This document shows, piece after piece, positions 6,887 through 13,116 of a stretch of 13,523 nucleotides of DNA. Every line of letters begins with the position of its first letter. Within the stretch, counting starts at the first letter, position 1. The position numbers were made by a program, and so were the translations under genes. Under the pieces are notes generated by a model. It saw nothing but the letters and a program-made list of their open reading frames with translations, was not told where the DNA came from and searched no databases. Location of the stretch: contig CAZGRO010000032.1 of NCBI GenBank assembly GCA_964528315.1, positions 1-13,523 of the forward strand. Direction: 5' to 3'. Origin of the DNA: JALHTG01 sp964528315 (GTDB taxonomy: Archaea; Thermoproteota; Bathyarchaeia; 40CM-2-53-6; JALHTG01).

Positions 6887-8668
6887 TCACATCACTCTGC
6901 TCGAGACCGGAGATTCATGTTCATGTGTTAGCGACTTGGCCCATTCGACCAGAACATCTTTCTGCGTTGGCACGTTCAGCGGTCTGCCCCGGGCATCCAG
7001 AATCAGGCCAAGTTCTCCTCCAATCACACTTGTTTCCAGCTTCTTTCCTCTGCCTTCTCCAATGTCAAGCCCTCTTCTTGGTGTTACTGACACTTTGGCA
7101 GTCTCCCCATTGCCAACGGCGATGGTCTTCAATTCTCCGAATCTGACTTCGTTCTCGGTCACCGTGCCATCAATCTTCGTCACTTGTACCATCATTGCCA
7201 TTTCTCCCTGCCTGGACCTGCCCTTTGGTGCCAGACAGGTTCCCAGTCTATACAGGCATTCCTTCGTAAGTATCTGCTTGGCGGCATCAGGGTTTGTCTT
7301 CAGGAGCATGCCGAGATGAGGCATTATGTCCAATCTGTCGATCATCATCTCCGTGACGCCTTCTGGTTGAAGGGCATCCAAGAGCAGAATGGTGGCTTCA
7401 CCGGTTTGGTTTTGAGTGAAGATCCTTCCTCTTCCTATGACGAGCTGGGTCTTCAGCATGTTCAAGTAGGTAGGTTCCAGACTTTGACCAAAGATATCTG
7501 CCACGGTCCGTGTTATTCTAACGCCTTTGAGTCTGCTAGCCATCCCCTTGTGGTTCTCTACAGCAAGCCTTATGGCCTCTCTTGCTGCCGCCTCTTGGAC
7601 CAGAGTCTCGTCATGTGTCAAAGATGAAGGTTGCAGTACCATCAAGTTGCCGATGATATTGCGTGCCTCTCTTTCAGTCATCTCCTTGGGGATCCAACGC
7701 ATTATGTTCTGGATTCCGGTCATCTTCATAACGTTGCTGACTCCATACGTTAATCCTACATCGGCATTCAGAGATCTGTTGAAATTGCCGTTGTAGACTG
7801 AGTAGACATCGGTGGTCGCTCCTCCAACATCAACTGCGAGAAGGTTCACCTGTTTCTCCAAGGCGTAGGCGTAGAGAATGTTTCCTATCGCGGCCTGGGT
7901 TGGGACTATTGTTTGGTCCAACCACTTCACAAGCTTGTCGTATCCAGGAGAATGAATGATGACATGCTGTCTGAAGGAGTCGTAGATGGCCTCCTTGGCT
8001 GGTCCGAGGTTCTCTCTCTCAATCACGGGACGAACATTGTCGACTGTTCTGATGCCGTATTTCTCCTTGGATAGGGCGTTGGAAACCTTCTCTCTGGCCT
8101 CAATGTTTCCAGCAAAGATTAAGGGGAGCTTGAACTCGGAGCCGAATCTTGGCTTCACATCGGCTGTGCTGATCAAGGTCGTCATATCCAGAACCTGCTC
8201 CACTGCACCTCCGTCCGTGCCTCCGGCGAGAAGAAACATGTCCGGTTTCAGGCTTCTCATCTTCTCTATCATCTCGAAGTCGGGACGCGGATCCGTTTTC
8301 GAGAAAACGTCAATTAGTAGGGCGCCTGCGCCTAGAGCAGCTCTCTGAGCGCTCTCAGCTGAGATGATACCTATGACTCCGGCCACCATCATGTAGAGGC
8401 CGCCTCCAGTGTTGCTGGAGCACAGGACCTGGTAAGCTTTGGATGGTCCAGCCGCTTCCCAGAGACTTCTCCCAGTCTTCCGTCCCAACCCCTTTGCAGT
8501 CTTCTCAACGCCGATCGTGACATCAAGAGTCGGAGGATCAATCGTTGTTGGTGCTTGTTCCATCCCCAGAATCTTGTATTCTCCGTTGGTCTTCTCGATC
8601 AGAACGGCTCTTGTAAGCGAGTCGTCTATGTCGAAGATAAGGTAGGGATCCTTTCTGGATGAGTTCAT
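6887..8668 (-). CDS. GlmL/MutL-like ASKHA-fold ATPase, long form
   Basis: The 593-aa protein matches the GlmL/MutL family, known as accessory (reactivating) factors of B12-dependent glutamate mutase. Its actin/Hsp70-type ATP-fold motifs are YLIFDIDDSLTRAVLIE (9-25, with D in place of the usual Gly of phosphate-1), CSSNTGGG (83-90), ESAQRAALGAGA (105-116), LLAGGTDGG (146-154) and LLAVDVGGATTDVYS (276-290). Classical GlmL is about 460 residues. This protein has about 130 more at the C-terminus, including GMLLKTNPDAA and GELGLILDARGRPL. No mutase subunit is nearby. A reading frame opens at 8776, but the ATG at 8668 is preferred: the longer start would run into the divergent gene, and a TATA element (8703-8710) lies just upstream of 8668. 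The substrate and the protein acted on are unknown. Confidence 0.85.
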   Translation of the reverse strand: MNSSRKDPYLIFDIDDSLTRAVLIEKTNGEYKILGMEQAPTTIDPPTLDVTIGVEKTAKGLGRKTGRSLWEAAGPSKAYQVLCSSNTGGGLYMMVAGVIGIISAESAQRAALGAGALLIDVFSKTDPRPDFEMIEKMRSLKPDMFLLAGGTDGGAVEQVLDMTTLISTADVKPRFGSEFKLPLIFAGNIEAREKVSNALSKEKYGIRTVDNVRPVIERENLGPAKEAIYDSFRQHVIIHSPGYDKLVKWLDQTIVPTQAAIGNILYAYALEKQVNLLAVDVGGATTDVYSVYNGNFNRSLNADVGLTYGVSNVMKMTGIQNIMRWIPKEMTEREARNIIGNLMVLQPSSLTHDETLVQEAAAREAIRLAVENHKGMASRLKGVRITRTVADIFGQSLEPTYLNMLKTQLVIGRGRIFTQNQTGEATILLLDALQPEGVTEMMIDRLDIMPHLGMLLKTNPDAAKQILTKECLYRLGTCLAPKGRSRQGEMAMMVQVTKIDGTVTENEVRFGELKTIAVGNGETAKVSVTPRRGLDIGEGRGKKLETSVIGGELGLILDARGRPLNVPTQKDVLVEWAKSLTHEHESPVSSRVM

Positions 8669-8702
8669 TTGTTCTGCCCAGGTATCCACTTGGCGAAACC
8701 TT

Positions 8703-8710
8703 GATATAAT
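8703..8710. promoter_or_regulatory. Shared TATA element of the divergent GlmL-like and ArsR-type genes
   Basis: GATATAAT reads as a TATA element both ways. On the minus strand, ATTATATC predicts a start near 8680, about 12 nt before ATG 8668. On the plus strand it predicts a start near 8732, about 26 nt before ATG 8758. One element, or two overlapping ones, may serve both genes. Confidence 0.5.
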
Positions 8711-8727
8711 CGTTGCCTTTGAATACC

Positions 8728-8740
8728 CAAATGACATTTG
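8728..8740. promoter_or_regulatory. Perfect 13-bp palindrome at the ArsR-type gene start site (candidate operator)
   Basis: CAAATG-A-CATTTG is a perfect dyad with 6-bp arms. It sits on the predicted plus-strand transcription start and just before the SD sequence. An 8-bp direct repeat TTTGAATA (8718-8725 and 8737-8744) overlaps it. It is a likely binding site for the regulator encoded immediately downstream. Confidence 0.5.
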
Positions 8741-8757
8741 AATAAGGAGCCACATCA

Positions 8758-9423
8758 ATGCCAACTTCCCCGACAATCGACAGACCCGACAGGTTGAAAC
8801 TGCTGAGACTGATAGATCAAGAAGCCTTCCAGATCTTACAGGATGAGACGCGAAGAAAGATCATGTTTCTCCTGAGAGACAATGAATTGACCGTCAGGGA
8901 ACTGAGCTCTAAGCTTGGCCTAACCGCTCAGAACATCTATCATCACATCAAGAAGCTCCAAGACGCAGATCTTGTCAAAGTGGCAGAGCAGAAGCGCTCA
9001 GGCCACCTTATTGAAAGCTATTACACGGCCACCGCTGATACCTTCGTTTATCACTGCGATGAGATGGTCGAGAAGAACACTCAGAGCTTCATCGATGTAC
9101 TGAATGGTTTGAATGAGACTGGGATGGATGTTGAGGTCAGTGTAGAGAACGCGGAGAAGCTGACCGAGCTTCACGAGCAACGACTGAAGCTGATGAACAC
9201 CATCCCAGTCCGGAATGACATCTGCTCATCCTGCGGCTTCTCCGGCTACTTCATGAAGTTTGGACCAATGAATCCTCTCCTGCTGGAAAGGATCCTCAAC
9301 TACCAGAACATGATGAAGATGAATGATCAAGAATTCGAAGACTCAATCCGACTCACCAGGCAACTGCGGCAATTTCTACTCTCCATAAGATCCAGAAAAC
9401 CGCGAGTCAGAAAGAATCCTTGA
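8758..9423 (+). CDS. ArsR-type winged-helix transcriptional regulator
   Basis: The 221-aa DNA-binding protein has a winged helix at about 22-92: AFQILQDETRRKIMFLLRD (23-41), the recognition unit LTVRELSSKLGLTAQNIYHH (44-63), then KLQDADLV and a wing through Tyr88-Tyr89. The C-terminal 130 residues hold a helical segment (about 100-150) and a lone Cys pair CSSCG (156-160), which could bind metal but lacks a second visible pair. It is longer than a minimal ArsR repressor, so it probably senses a ligand or partner through the C-terminal part. The start is ATG with GGAG 10 nt upstream. It is divergent from the GlmL-like unit and followed 10 nt later by the GT-A-like gene, so it may control either. 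The CAAATGACATTTG palindrome before it suggests autoregulation. Confidence 0.88.
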   Translation: MPTSPTIDRPDRLKLLRLIDQEAFQILQDETRRKIMFLLRDNELTVRELSSKLGLTAQNIYHHIKKLQDADLVKVAEQKRSGHLIESYYTATADTFVYHCDEMVEKNTQSFIDVLNGLNETGMDVEVSVENAEKLTELHEQRLKLMNTIPVRNDICSSCGFSGYFMKFGPMNPLLLERILNYQNMMKMNDQEFEDSIRLTRQLRQFLLSIRSRKPRVRKNP

Positions 9424-9433
9424 GGGAACTACC

Positions 9434-10342
9434 ATGAAGTCGATCAGTCGTAGAATCGCCTTTTTAGTTATGGTTGGATCCTCACAGCAGGAACATGATG
9501 CCGAAATGCTCGTCGACAGCATGCGCGATTTCGGAGGCGCGTACGGCAAATGTCCCATCTTCGTTGTGCAGACGGATACGGAGCGTTTGGCCTGCAGAGG
9601 CCTTGCGGCACGAGGCGCGCAGCTTGTACCACTGAAGATGAATGAAAAGTACCGAAGCTATCCTTTCGCCGACAAAGTCTTTGCATGCGCGCAAATCGAG
9701 AAGATGGTGGCAGGCGACATAGAGACGTTGGCTTGGATGAACCCAGAATGCTTGGTGCTCCAGCCGCCTGTGGAATTGGAATTGACCTCATTACAGGCTG
9801 CAGCGGTTCGCCCCGTACACATAAAGAATGTTGGTTCATCCGCAAACGAGTTAACGAACCCATACTGGTCAACGGTTTTCAAGGCCTGCGGTCTAGATCC
9901 TGACGAGATCCTCACGGTAGAGTCGTTTGTCGACGGACAAAAGATTCGGGCTTACTTCAATTCCGGCACGATGTCAATCCGGCCTGACAAGGGCATTCTC
10001 CAGGTGTGGTGCTCAGATTTCGAGAAGCTCTTGGAGGACAAGGCGTTTCAGGAAACGATTGCAGATGACAGGTTACACAGACTCTTTCTGCACCAAGTTG
10101 TATTCAGCGCTGTCCTCGTGTCAAAGCTTCAGCCGTCAGAGATCAAGATGCTCCCGCCTGAATATGGTTATCCACTGCATCTTCACGCCAAGCTGCCAGT
10201 TGAACGGAGGGCTCGCGCGATCAATGATCTCGTAACGATCATCTACGAGGACTATTTCCATCAGCATGACTGGGATCAGGGTATCACAGTGAGAGAGCCG
10301 GTGAAAAGCTGGCTGAAATCACGTTTGACCGGAAAACATTAG
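9434..10342 (+). CDS. Hypothetical protein with GT-A (glycosyltransferase-like) fold features
   Basis: The product is 302 aa. I do not recognise a named family, but the motif order resembles GT-A nucleotide-sugar transferases: an N-terminal Rossmann-like strand (IAFLVMVGS, 8-16), ADKVFACAQIEKM (79-91), then TLAWMNPECLVLQPP (98-112) at the place where GT8-like enzymes have a WxDxDxxxxxxP strand, YFNSGTMSIRP (174-184) matching the YFNSGxxL strand, LHQVVFSAVL (219-228) matching DQxxLN, and LPPEYGYPLH (240-249). The DxD metal motif is replaced by MNPEC, so metal-dependent transfer is doubtful. No signal peptide or membrane segment is seen. ATG follows a GAGGG SD (9422-9426) that overlaps the stop of the ArsR-type gene, implying one operon. 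The fold call is by eye and tentative. Confidence 0.6.
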   Translation: MKSISRRIAFLVMVGSSQQEHDAEMLVDSMRDFGGAYGKCPIFVVQTDTERLACRGLAARGAQLVPLKMNEKYRSYPFADKVFACAQIEKMVAGDIETLAWMNPECLVLQPPVELELTSLQAAAVRPVHIKNVGSSANELTNPYWSTVFKACGLDPDEILTVESFVDGQKIRAYFNSGTMSIRPDKGILQVWCSDFEKLLEDKAFQETIADDRLHRLFLHQVVFSAVLVSKLQPSEIKMLPPEYGYPLHLHAKLPVERRARAINDLVTIIYEDYFHQHDWDQGITVREPVKSWLKSRLTGKH

Positions 10343-10401
10343 GAACACGGATCGAGAAACGGCCCGAATTCAGGTGTTTGCAGAATCTCGAAGGGATTGT
10401 C

Positions 10402-10788
10402 CTAAAATAGCTCGATCCATATGCCGTTTGGGTCTTCTATGTAAGCCCATCGGCCTCCATCTGTCTTCATTTCCAATACAGTTCGATATCCCCGCGACCG
10501 AGCCTCTTCCAGAGCCGTGTTGAGGTCATCTACCTTGAAGGCCAGATGATCGAGTCCCTCTCCCGCAACATACTCAGTGCAGTAGGGGCTGTCTCTTTCG
10601 TAGTAGTTCAGTTCCAGAATGAAGCCGCCTTCTTCACTCACTAGATTGACTATTTCTCCTTTGGTCAGCTCAATCTTGCTTCTGCCTTTGATCGTCATAC
10701 CAAGTATCTTCGTATAGAAATCAACAGATTTCTGAAGGTCTTTGACCCTTATTCCGACGTACGTGAATTTCGTTTTCATTGAGATCAT
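10402..10788 (-). CDS. VOC-superfamily protein (glyoxalase/bleomycin-resistance fold)
   Basis: This 128-aa protein has two babababb vicinal-oxygen-chelate modules. The first runs FTYVGIRVKDLQKSVDFYTKI (split 8-17 and 18-28) to FILEL (56-60); the second runs LDHLAFKVDDL (79-89) to GRWAYIEDPNGIWIEL (112-127). Metal ligands typical of glyoxalase I appear as Glu59, His81 and Glu126, but the first ligand (His/Gln in the opening strand) is Gly12 here. It may therefore act on methylglyoxal-glutathione-like adducts or be a different VOC enzyme such as an epimerase, dioxygenase or binding protein. It starts 17 nt after the stop of the alkyltransferase gene and probably shares its transcript. An ATG at 10779 (residue 4) is an equally good start; neither has a clear SD. 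Confidence 0.85.
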   Translation of the reverse strand: MISMKTKFTYVGIRVKDLQKSVDFYTKILGMTIKGRSKIELTKGEIVNLVSEEGGFILELNYYERDSPYCTEYVAGEGLDHLAFKVDDLNTALEEARSRGYRTVLEMKTDGGRWAYIEDPNGIWIELF

Positions 10789-10805
10789 CTGCAGTCTTGT
10801 TTTCT

Positions 10806-11117
10806 TTAGAATCTGAACAGCATTCTTCTGAAGTCAACTATTCTTCCGTTCTTGACCTGAACATTCTCCTTTCTCAATAATCTGATCTTCTTTTCCACTG
10901 TCTTCCCTGACGTTTCTCCTCCAAATCCCCCGACGCTCCCGTCGGACCTTACGACTCTGTGGCACGGAACTCTCGGAGCATAAGGATTCTTGCGGCAAGC
11001 ATTACCGACGGCTCTGTAAGCCTTCGTATTCAGCTTCTTGGCTATCAAACCGTAAGTCGTAACTTTGCCTTTCGGTATCCGCTTCATTAGTTTCCAAACC
11101 CTTTCGTCGAAGCTCAT
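10806..11117 (-). CDS. ogt: Methylated-DNA--protein-cysteine methyltransferase, minimal form
   Basis: The 103-aa protein is the C-terminal catalytic/DNA-binding domain of O6-alkylguanine-DNA alkyltransferase. It shows the TYGLIAKKLN helix (21-30), the arginine-finger helix RAVGNACRKNP (35-45) and the active-site motif PCHRVV (51-56) with acceptor Cys52, then GGFGG (63-67). It should remove alkyl groups from O6-guanine by suicidal transfer to Cys52. Full-length Ogt/Ada proteins have an extra N-terminal domain that is absent here. The size is that of alkyltransferase-like proteins, but those have Trp at the Cys position, so this one should be active. An excellent SD, GGTGATGAGGAC (11132-11121), precedes the ATG. 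A possible box A CTTAATG lies near 11158-11164. Confidence 0.93.
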   Translation of the reverse strand: MSFDERVWKLMKRIPKGKVTTYGLIAKKLNTKAYRAVGNACRKNPYAPRVPCHRVVRSDGSVGGFGGETSGKTVEKKIRLLRKENVQVKNGRIVDFRRMLFRF

Positions 11118-11280
11118 GATGTCCTCATCACCAAACCAACATTGGCCAAGAATCGAGCATTAAGTCTATGCTTTTTCCATTGACAAGCCTATTATCATTT
11201 CTTAGTGTTTGACGTTGGTAACTTGCTTCCACAATCCTCATCCAATGAGACCAGTAGAACCTAATCGAAATTCGTCGCAG

Positions 11281-11286
11281 ATATAT
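11281..11286 (+). promoter_or_regulatory. Probable box A of the AhpF-like gene
   Basis: ATATAT within the palindrome AGATATATCT (11279-11288) predicts a start near 11309 and a leader of about 30 nt. That leader would hold the gene's SD and one arm of the dyad listed next. Confidence 0.45.
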
Positions 11287-11296
11287 CTGTCAACAG

Positions 11297-11320
11297 AGCA
11301 GTCTGGACTATGAGACTGCT
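11297..11320. promoter_or_regulatory. 8-bp dyad at the AhpF-like gene start site (candidate operator or leader hairpin)
   Basis: AGCAGTCT (11297-11304) and AGACTGCT (11313-11320) are perfect arms around an 8-nt spacer. The dyad begins about 10 bp after the TATA element and straddles the predicted start site. It could bind a redox-responsive repressor; a leader hairpin is less likely because transcription probably starts inside it. Confidence 0.5.
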
Positions 11321-11340
11321 AGATCGCGGTTGGGAGTGAA

Positions 11341-12969
11341 ATGGCAAGAGGGACGCATGTAGATAGACAAACGGGGGAGATGGTCTCCAATGAGCTGGCT
11401 GCTAAGCTGGCAGCGCTTCTGGATAGTATGCCATACAGGGTCATGATATATCTCTTCACGAAGAAGGGAAGGAATGATAGTTTCAACATTGCTGCGAGAG
11501 AAGTGCTGTCGGCCTTTTCGGGGCTCTCGAGCAAGGTGGTGTTTGAGGAATATGGACTTGATAATTCGCTCGCGGGGAAGTGGAATATCGATCGATCTCC
11601 CACGATCTTGTTAGAGCCTGAGAAATATCGCATACGATGGCTTGGAGCACCGGCCGGACAGGAGGCCCAGGCCTTGCTTCAAGCGACGCTGTTGATTGGG
11701 AACGGGCATTCTGGCCTCAGCGACCAGTCTCTGAGGCTGATCAGGAAGCTGGACTCTCCTAGAGATGTGAAGGTGTTTGTGAGCATCACCTGTCCCTATT
11801 GTCCCCAGCAAGTTGTGAACGCGATTAGGGCGGCGATAGAGAAACCTGAAATGGTTTCCTTGGAAATCGTAGACACAATCGCGAATCAAGATCTTGCGGT
11901 CGAGCATCGAATTCAGGGGGTCCCTCAGACCTTTGCCAATGGCAAATTGGTCGCAAGTGGCGCCCAACCAGAGGAGCTCTTCATTCTGTCCGTGCAAAAG
12001 CTGGAGCAGCAAACCTACTTCATTCCTGATGTTGAGGCGGAGGTGGTTGAGAATGACTTGGTGATAGTGGGAGGTGGGCCGGCTGGTTTGACAGCTGGAA
12101 TATATGCGGCAAGAAGTGGACTCAATGTTTGCATAGTTGAAAAGGAAACGCTGGGTGGTCAGGTGGCGATCACACCTATCATCGAGAACTACACGGGTTT
12201 CACAATGGTGGGAGGGAAGACCTTAGTTGACCTGATGGTCAATCATGCGCTACAATATGTTCAGATATTCCAGAACGAAGCTGTTATGGACATCCAAACG
12301 GGAGCCAGATTCACAGTCACAACCAGCAGAAGGCGCTTTCTCACCAGGGCCGTACTGCTTGCAACAGGCGCATCCCATCATCGCCTCAATGTCCCGGGAG
12401 AAGCCAGACTGAGTGGACTCGGAGTAAGTTATTGCAGTACGTGCGACGGCCCTTTGTTCAAAGGTAGGAAAGTGATTGTGGTGGGAGGTGGAGACAGTGC
12501 CGTGACTGAAGCATTGTACCTTCACAACATGGGCGTGAAGGTGACAATGGTTCATCGACGCGACCAGTTGAGAGCGCAGGAATATCTCAGCAAGCAGATT
12601 TCAGCCCTAGGTATTCCCGTGATCTGGAACACCGAGGTTCGAGAGATAAGGGGAGAGGACAAGGTGAAGGAGGTTTTGCTGCACAATAACAAGAATGGAA
12701 AGGATTCGGTCATGAAGTTGGATGGAGTCTTCATCGCGATAGGATATGATCCGCAGACTGAGCTTGCGAAGAAGCTGGGTGTGCAGCTGACCGAGAATGG
12801 ATACATCAAGCACGACAGTCGTCATAGAACCAGTGTTCCTGGGATATACTCAGCTGGCGATGTTGAAGGCGGCTTCAAGCAGATAATAACTGCTGCTGGC
12901 CAGGGCTCAGAAGCAGCCCTCTCTATATTTGAGGACCTGAGCAACCCATACTGGAAAAGATCTCAATGA
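11341..12969 (+). CDS. AhpF-like fusion: two-thioredoxin-fold domain plus thioredoxin reductase
   Basis: The 542-aa flavoprotein has two parts. Residues 1-225 are two thioredoxin folds like the AhpF N-terminal domain or archaeal protein disulfide oxidoreductase. The first fold has no CxxC (LFTKKGRND at 39-46); the second has CPYC (151-154) and cis-Pro VPQTF (194-198). Residues 238-542 are thioredoxin reductase: FAD site IVGGGPAGL (242-250), redox pair CSTC (365-368), NADPH site VGGGDSAVTEA (381-391) with HRR (405-407) for the 2'-phosphate, and FAD motif YSAGDVEGGFKQ (503-514). It should pass electrons from NADPH through FAD and CSTC to CPYC and on to a peroxiredoxin or disulfide oxidoreductase. 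No peroxiredoxin gene is adjacent. ATG follows GGGAGTGA (11332-11339) at short spacing. Length is close to bacterial AhpF (about 520). Confidence 0.94.
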   Translation: MARGTHVDRQTGEMVSNELAAKLAALLDSMPYRVMIYLFTKKGRNDSFNIAAREVLSAFSGLSSKVVFEEYGLDNSLAGKWNIDRSPTILLEPEKYRIRWLGAPAGQEAQALLQATLLIGNGHSGLSDQSLRLIRKLDSPRDVKVFVSITCPYCPQQVVNAIRAAIEKPEMVSLEIVDTIANQDLAVEHRIQGVPQTFANGKLVASGAQPEELFILSVQKLEQQTYFIPDVEAEVVENDLVIVGGGPAGLTAGIYAARSGLNVCIVEKETLGGQVAITPIIENYTGFTMVGGKTLVDLMVNHALQYVQIFQNEAVMDIQTGARFTVTTSRRRFLTRAVLLATGASHHRLNVPGEARLSGLGVSYCSTCDGPLFKGRKVIVVGGGDSAVTEALYLHNMGVKVTMVHRRDQLRAQEYLSKQISALGIPVIWNTEVREIRGEDKVKEVLLHNNKNGKDSVMKLDGVFIAIGYDPQTELAKKLGVQLTENGYIKHDSRHRTSVPGIYSAGDVEGGFKQIITAAGQGSEAALSIFEDLSNPYWKRSQ

Positions 12970-13072
12970 GACGTGACGTAGTCCAGATCTCCTATCTTTG
13001 ATCGACGGATGACGCGGAAAGAAGAAAGACTGCCGCGCGTTCTGTGAGGAATGGTGTTTTCTTGAGCCGACA

Positions 13073-13081
13073 TATTTAAAT
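13073..13081 (+). promoter_or_regulatory. Box A of the padR-family gene
   Basis: TATTTAAAT is a strong archaeal TATA element. It predicts a start near 13103, inside the palindrome that follows, and a leader of about 14 nt. Confidence 0.7.
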
Positions 13082-13093
13082 AGATCATAATAT

Positions 13094-13111
13094 ATCACGA
13101 TATATCGTGAT
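13094..13111. promoter_or_regulatory. Perfect 18-bp palindrome, candidate PadR operator
   Basis: ATCACGATATATCGTGAT is identical on both strands. It begins 12 bp after box A and ends 5 nt before the padR-family start codon, covering the predicted transcription start. The arms also form the direct repeat ATATATC-ACG-ATATATC (13091-13107). PadR repressors bind dyads at their own promoters, so negative autoregulation is the natural reading. Confidence 0.75.
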
Positions 13112-13116
13112 TAGAA

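Noticed and set aside
6257..6931. 224-codon plus-strand frame opposite the barrel-protein gene
   Set aside because: It is the antisense of a gene with clear domain patterns and a coupled start. Its own translation is rich in Ser/Pro/Thr with no recognisable motif.
8669..8776. Longer N-terminus for the GlmL-like protein (start at 8776 or 8737)
   Set aside because: The extra residues run through the promoter region and into the divergent ArsR-type gene. A TATA element lies just upstream of ATG 8668, and the ASKHA domain begins about 9 residues after it.
10806..11117. Inactive alkyltransferase-like (ATL) protein
   Set aside because: ATL proteins have Trp at the acceptor position; this protein has PCHRVV with the Cys present.
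12970..13072. Terminator after the AhpF-like gene
   Set aside because: There is only a short T-run near 13053-13056 and no stable hairpin, so the evidence is too weak to call.
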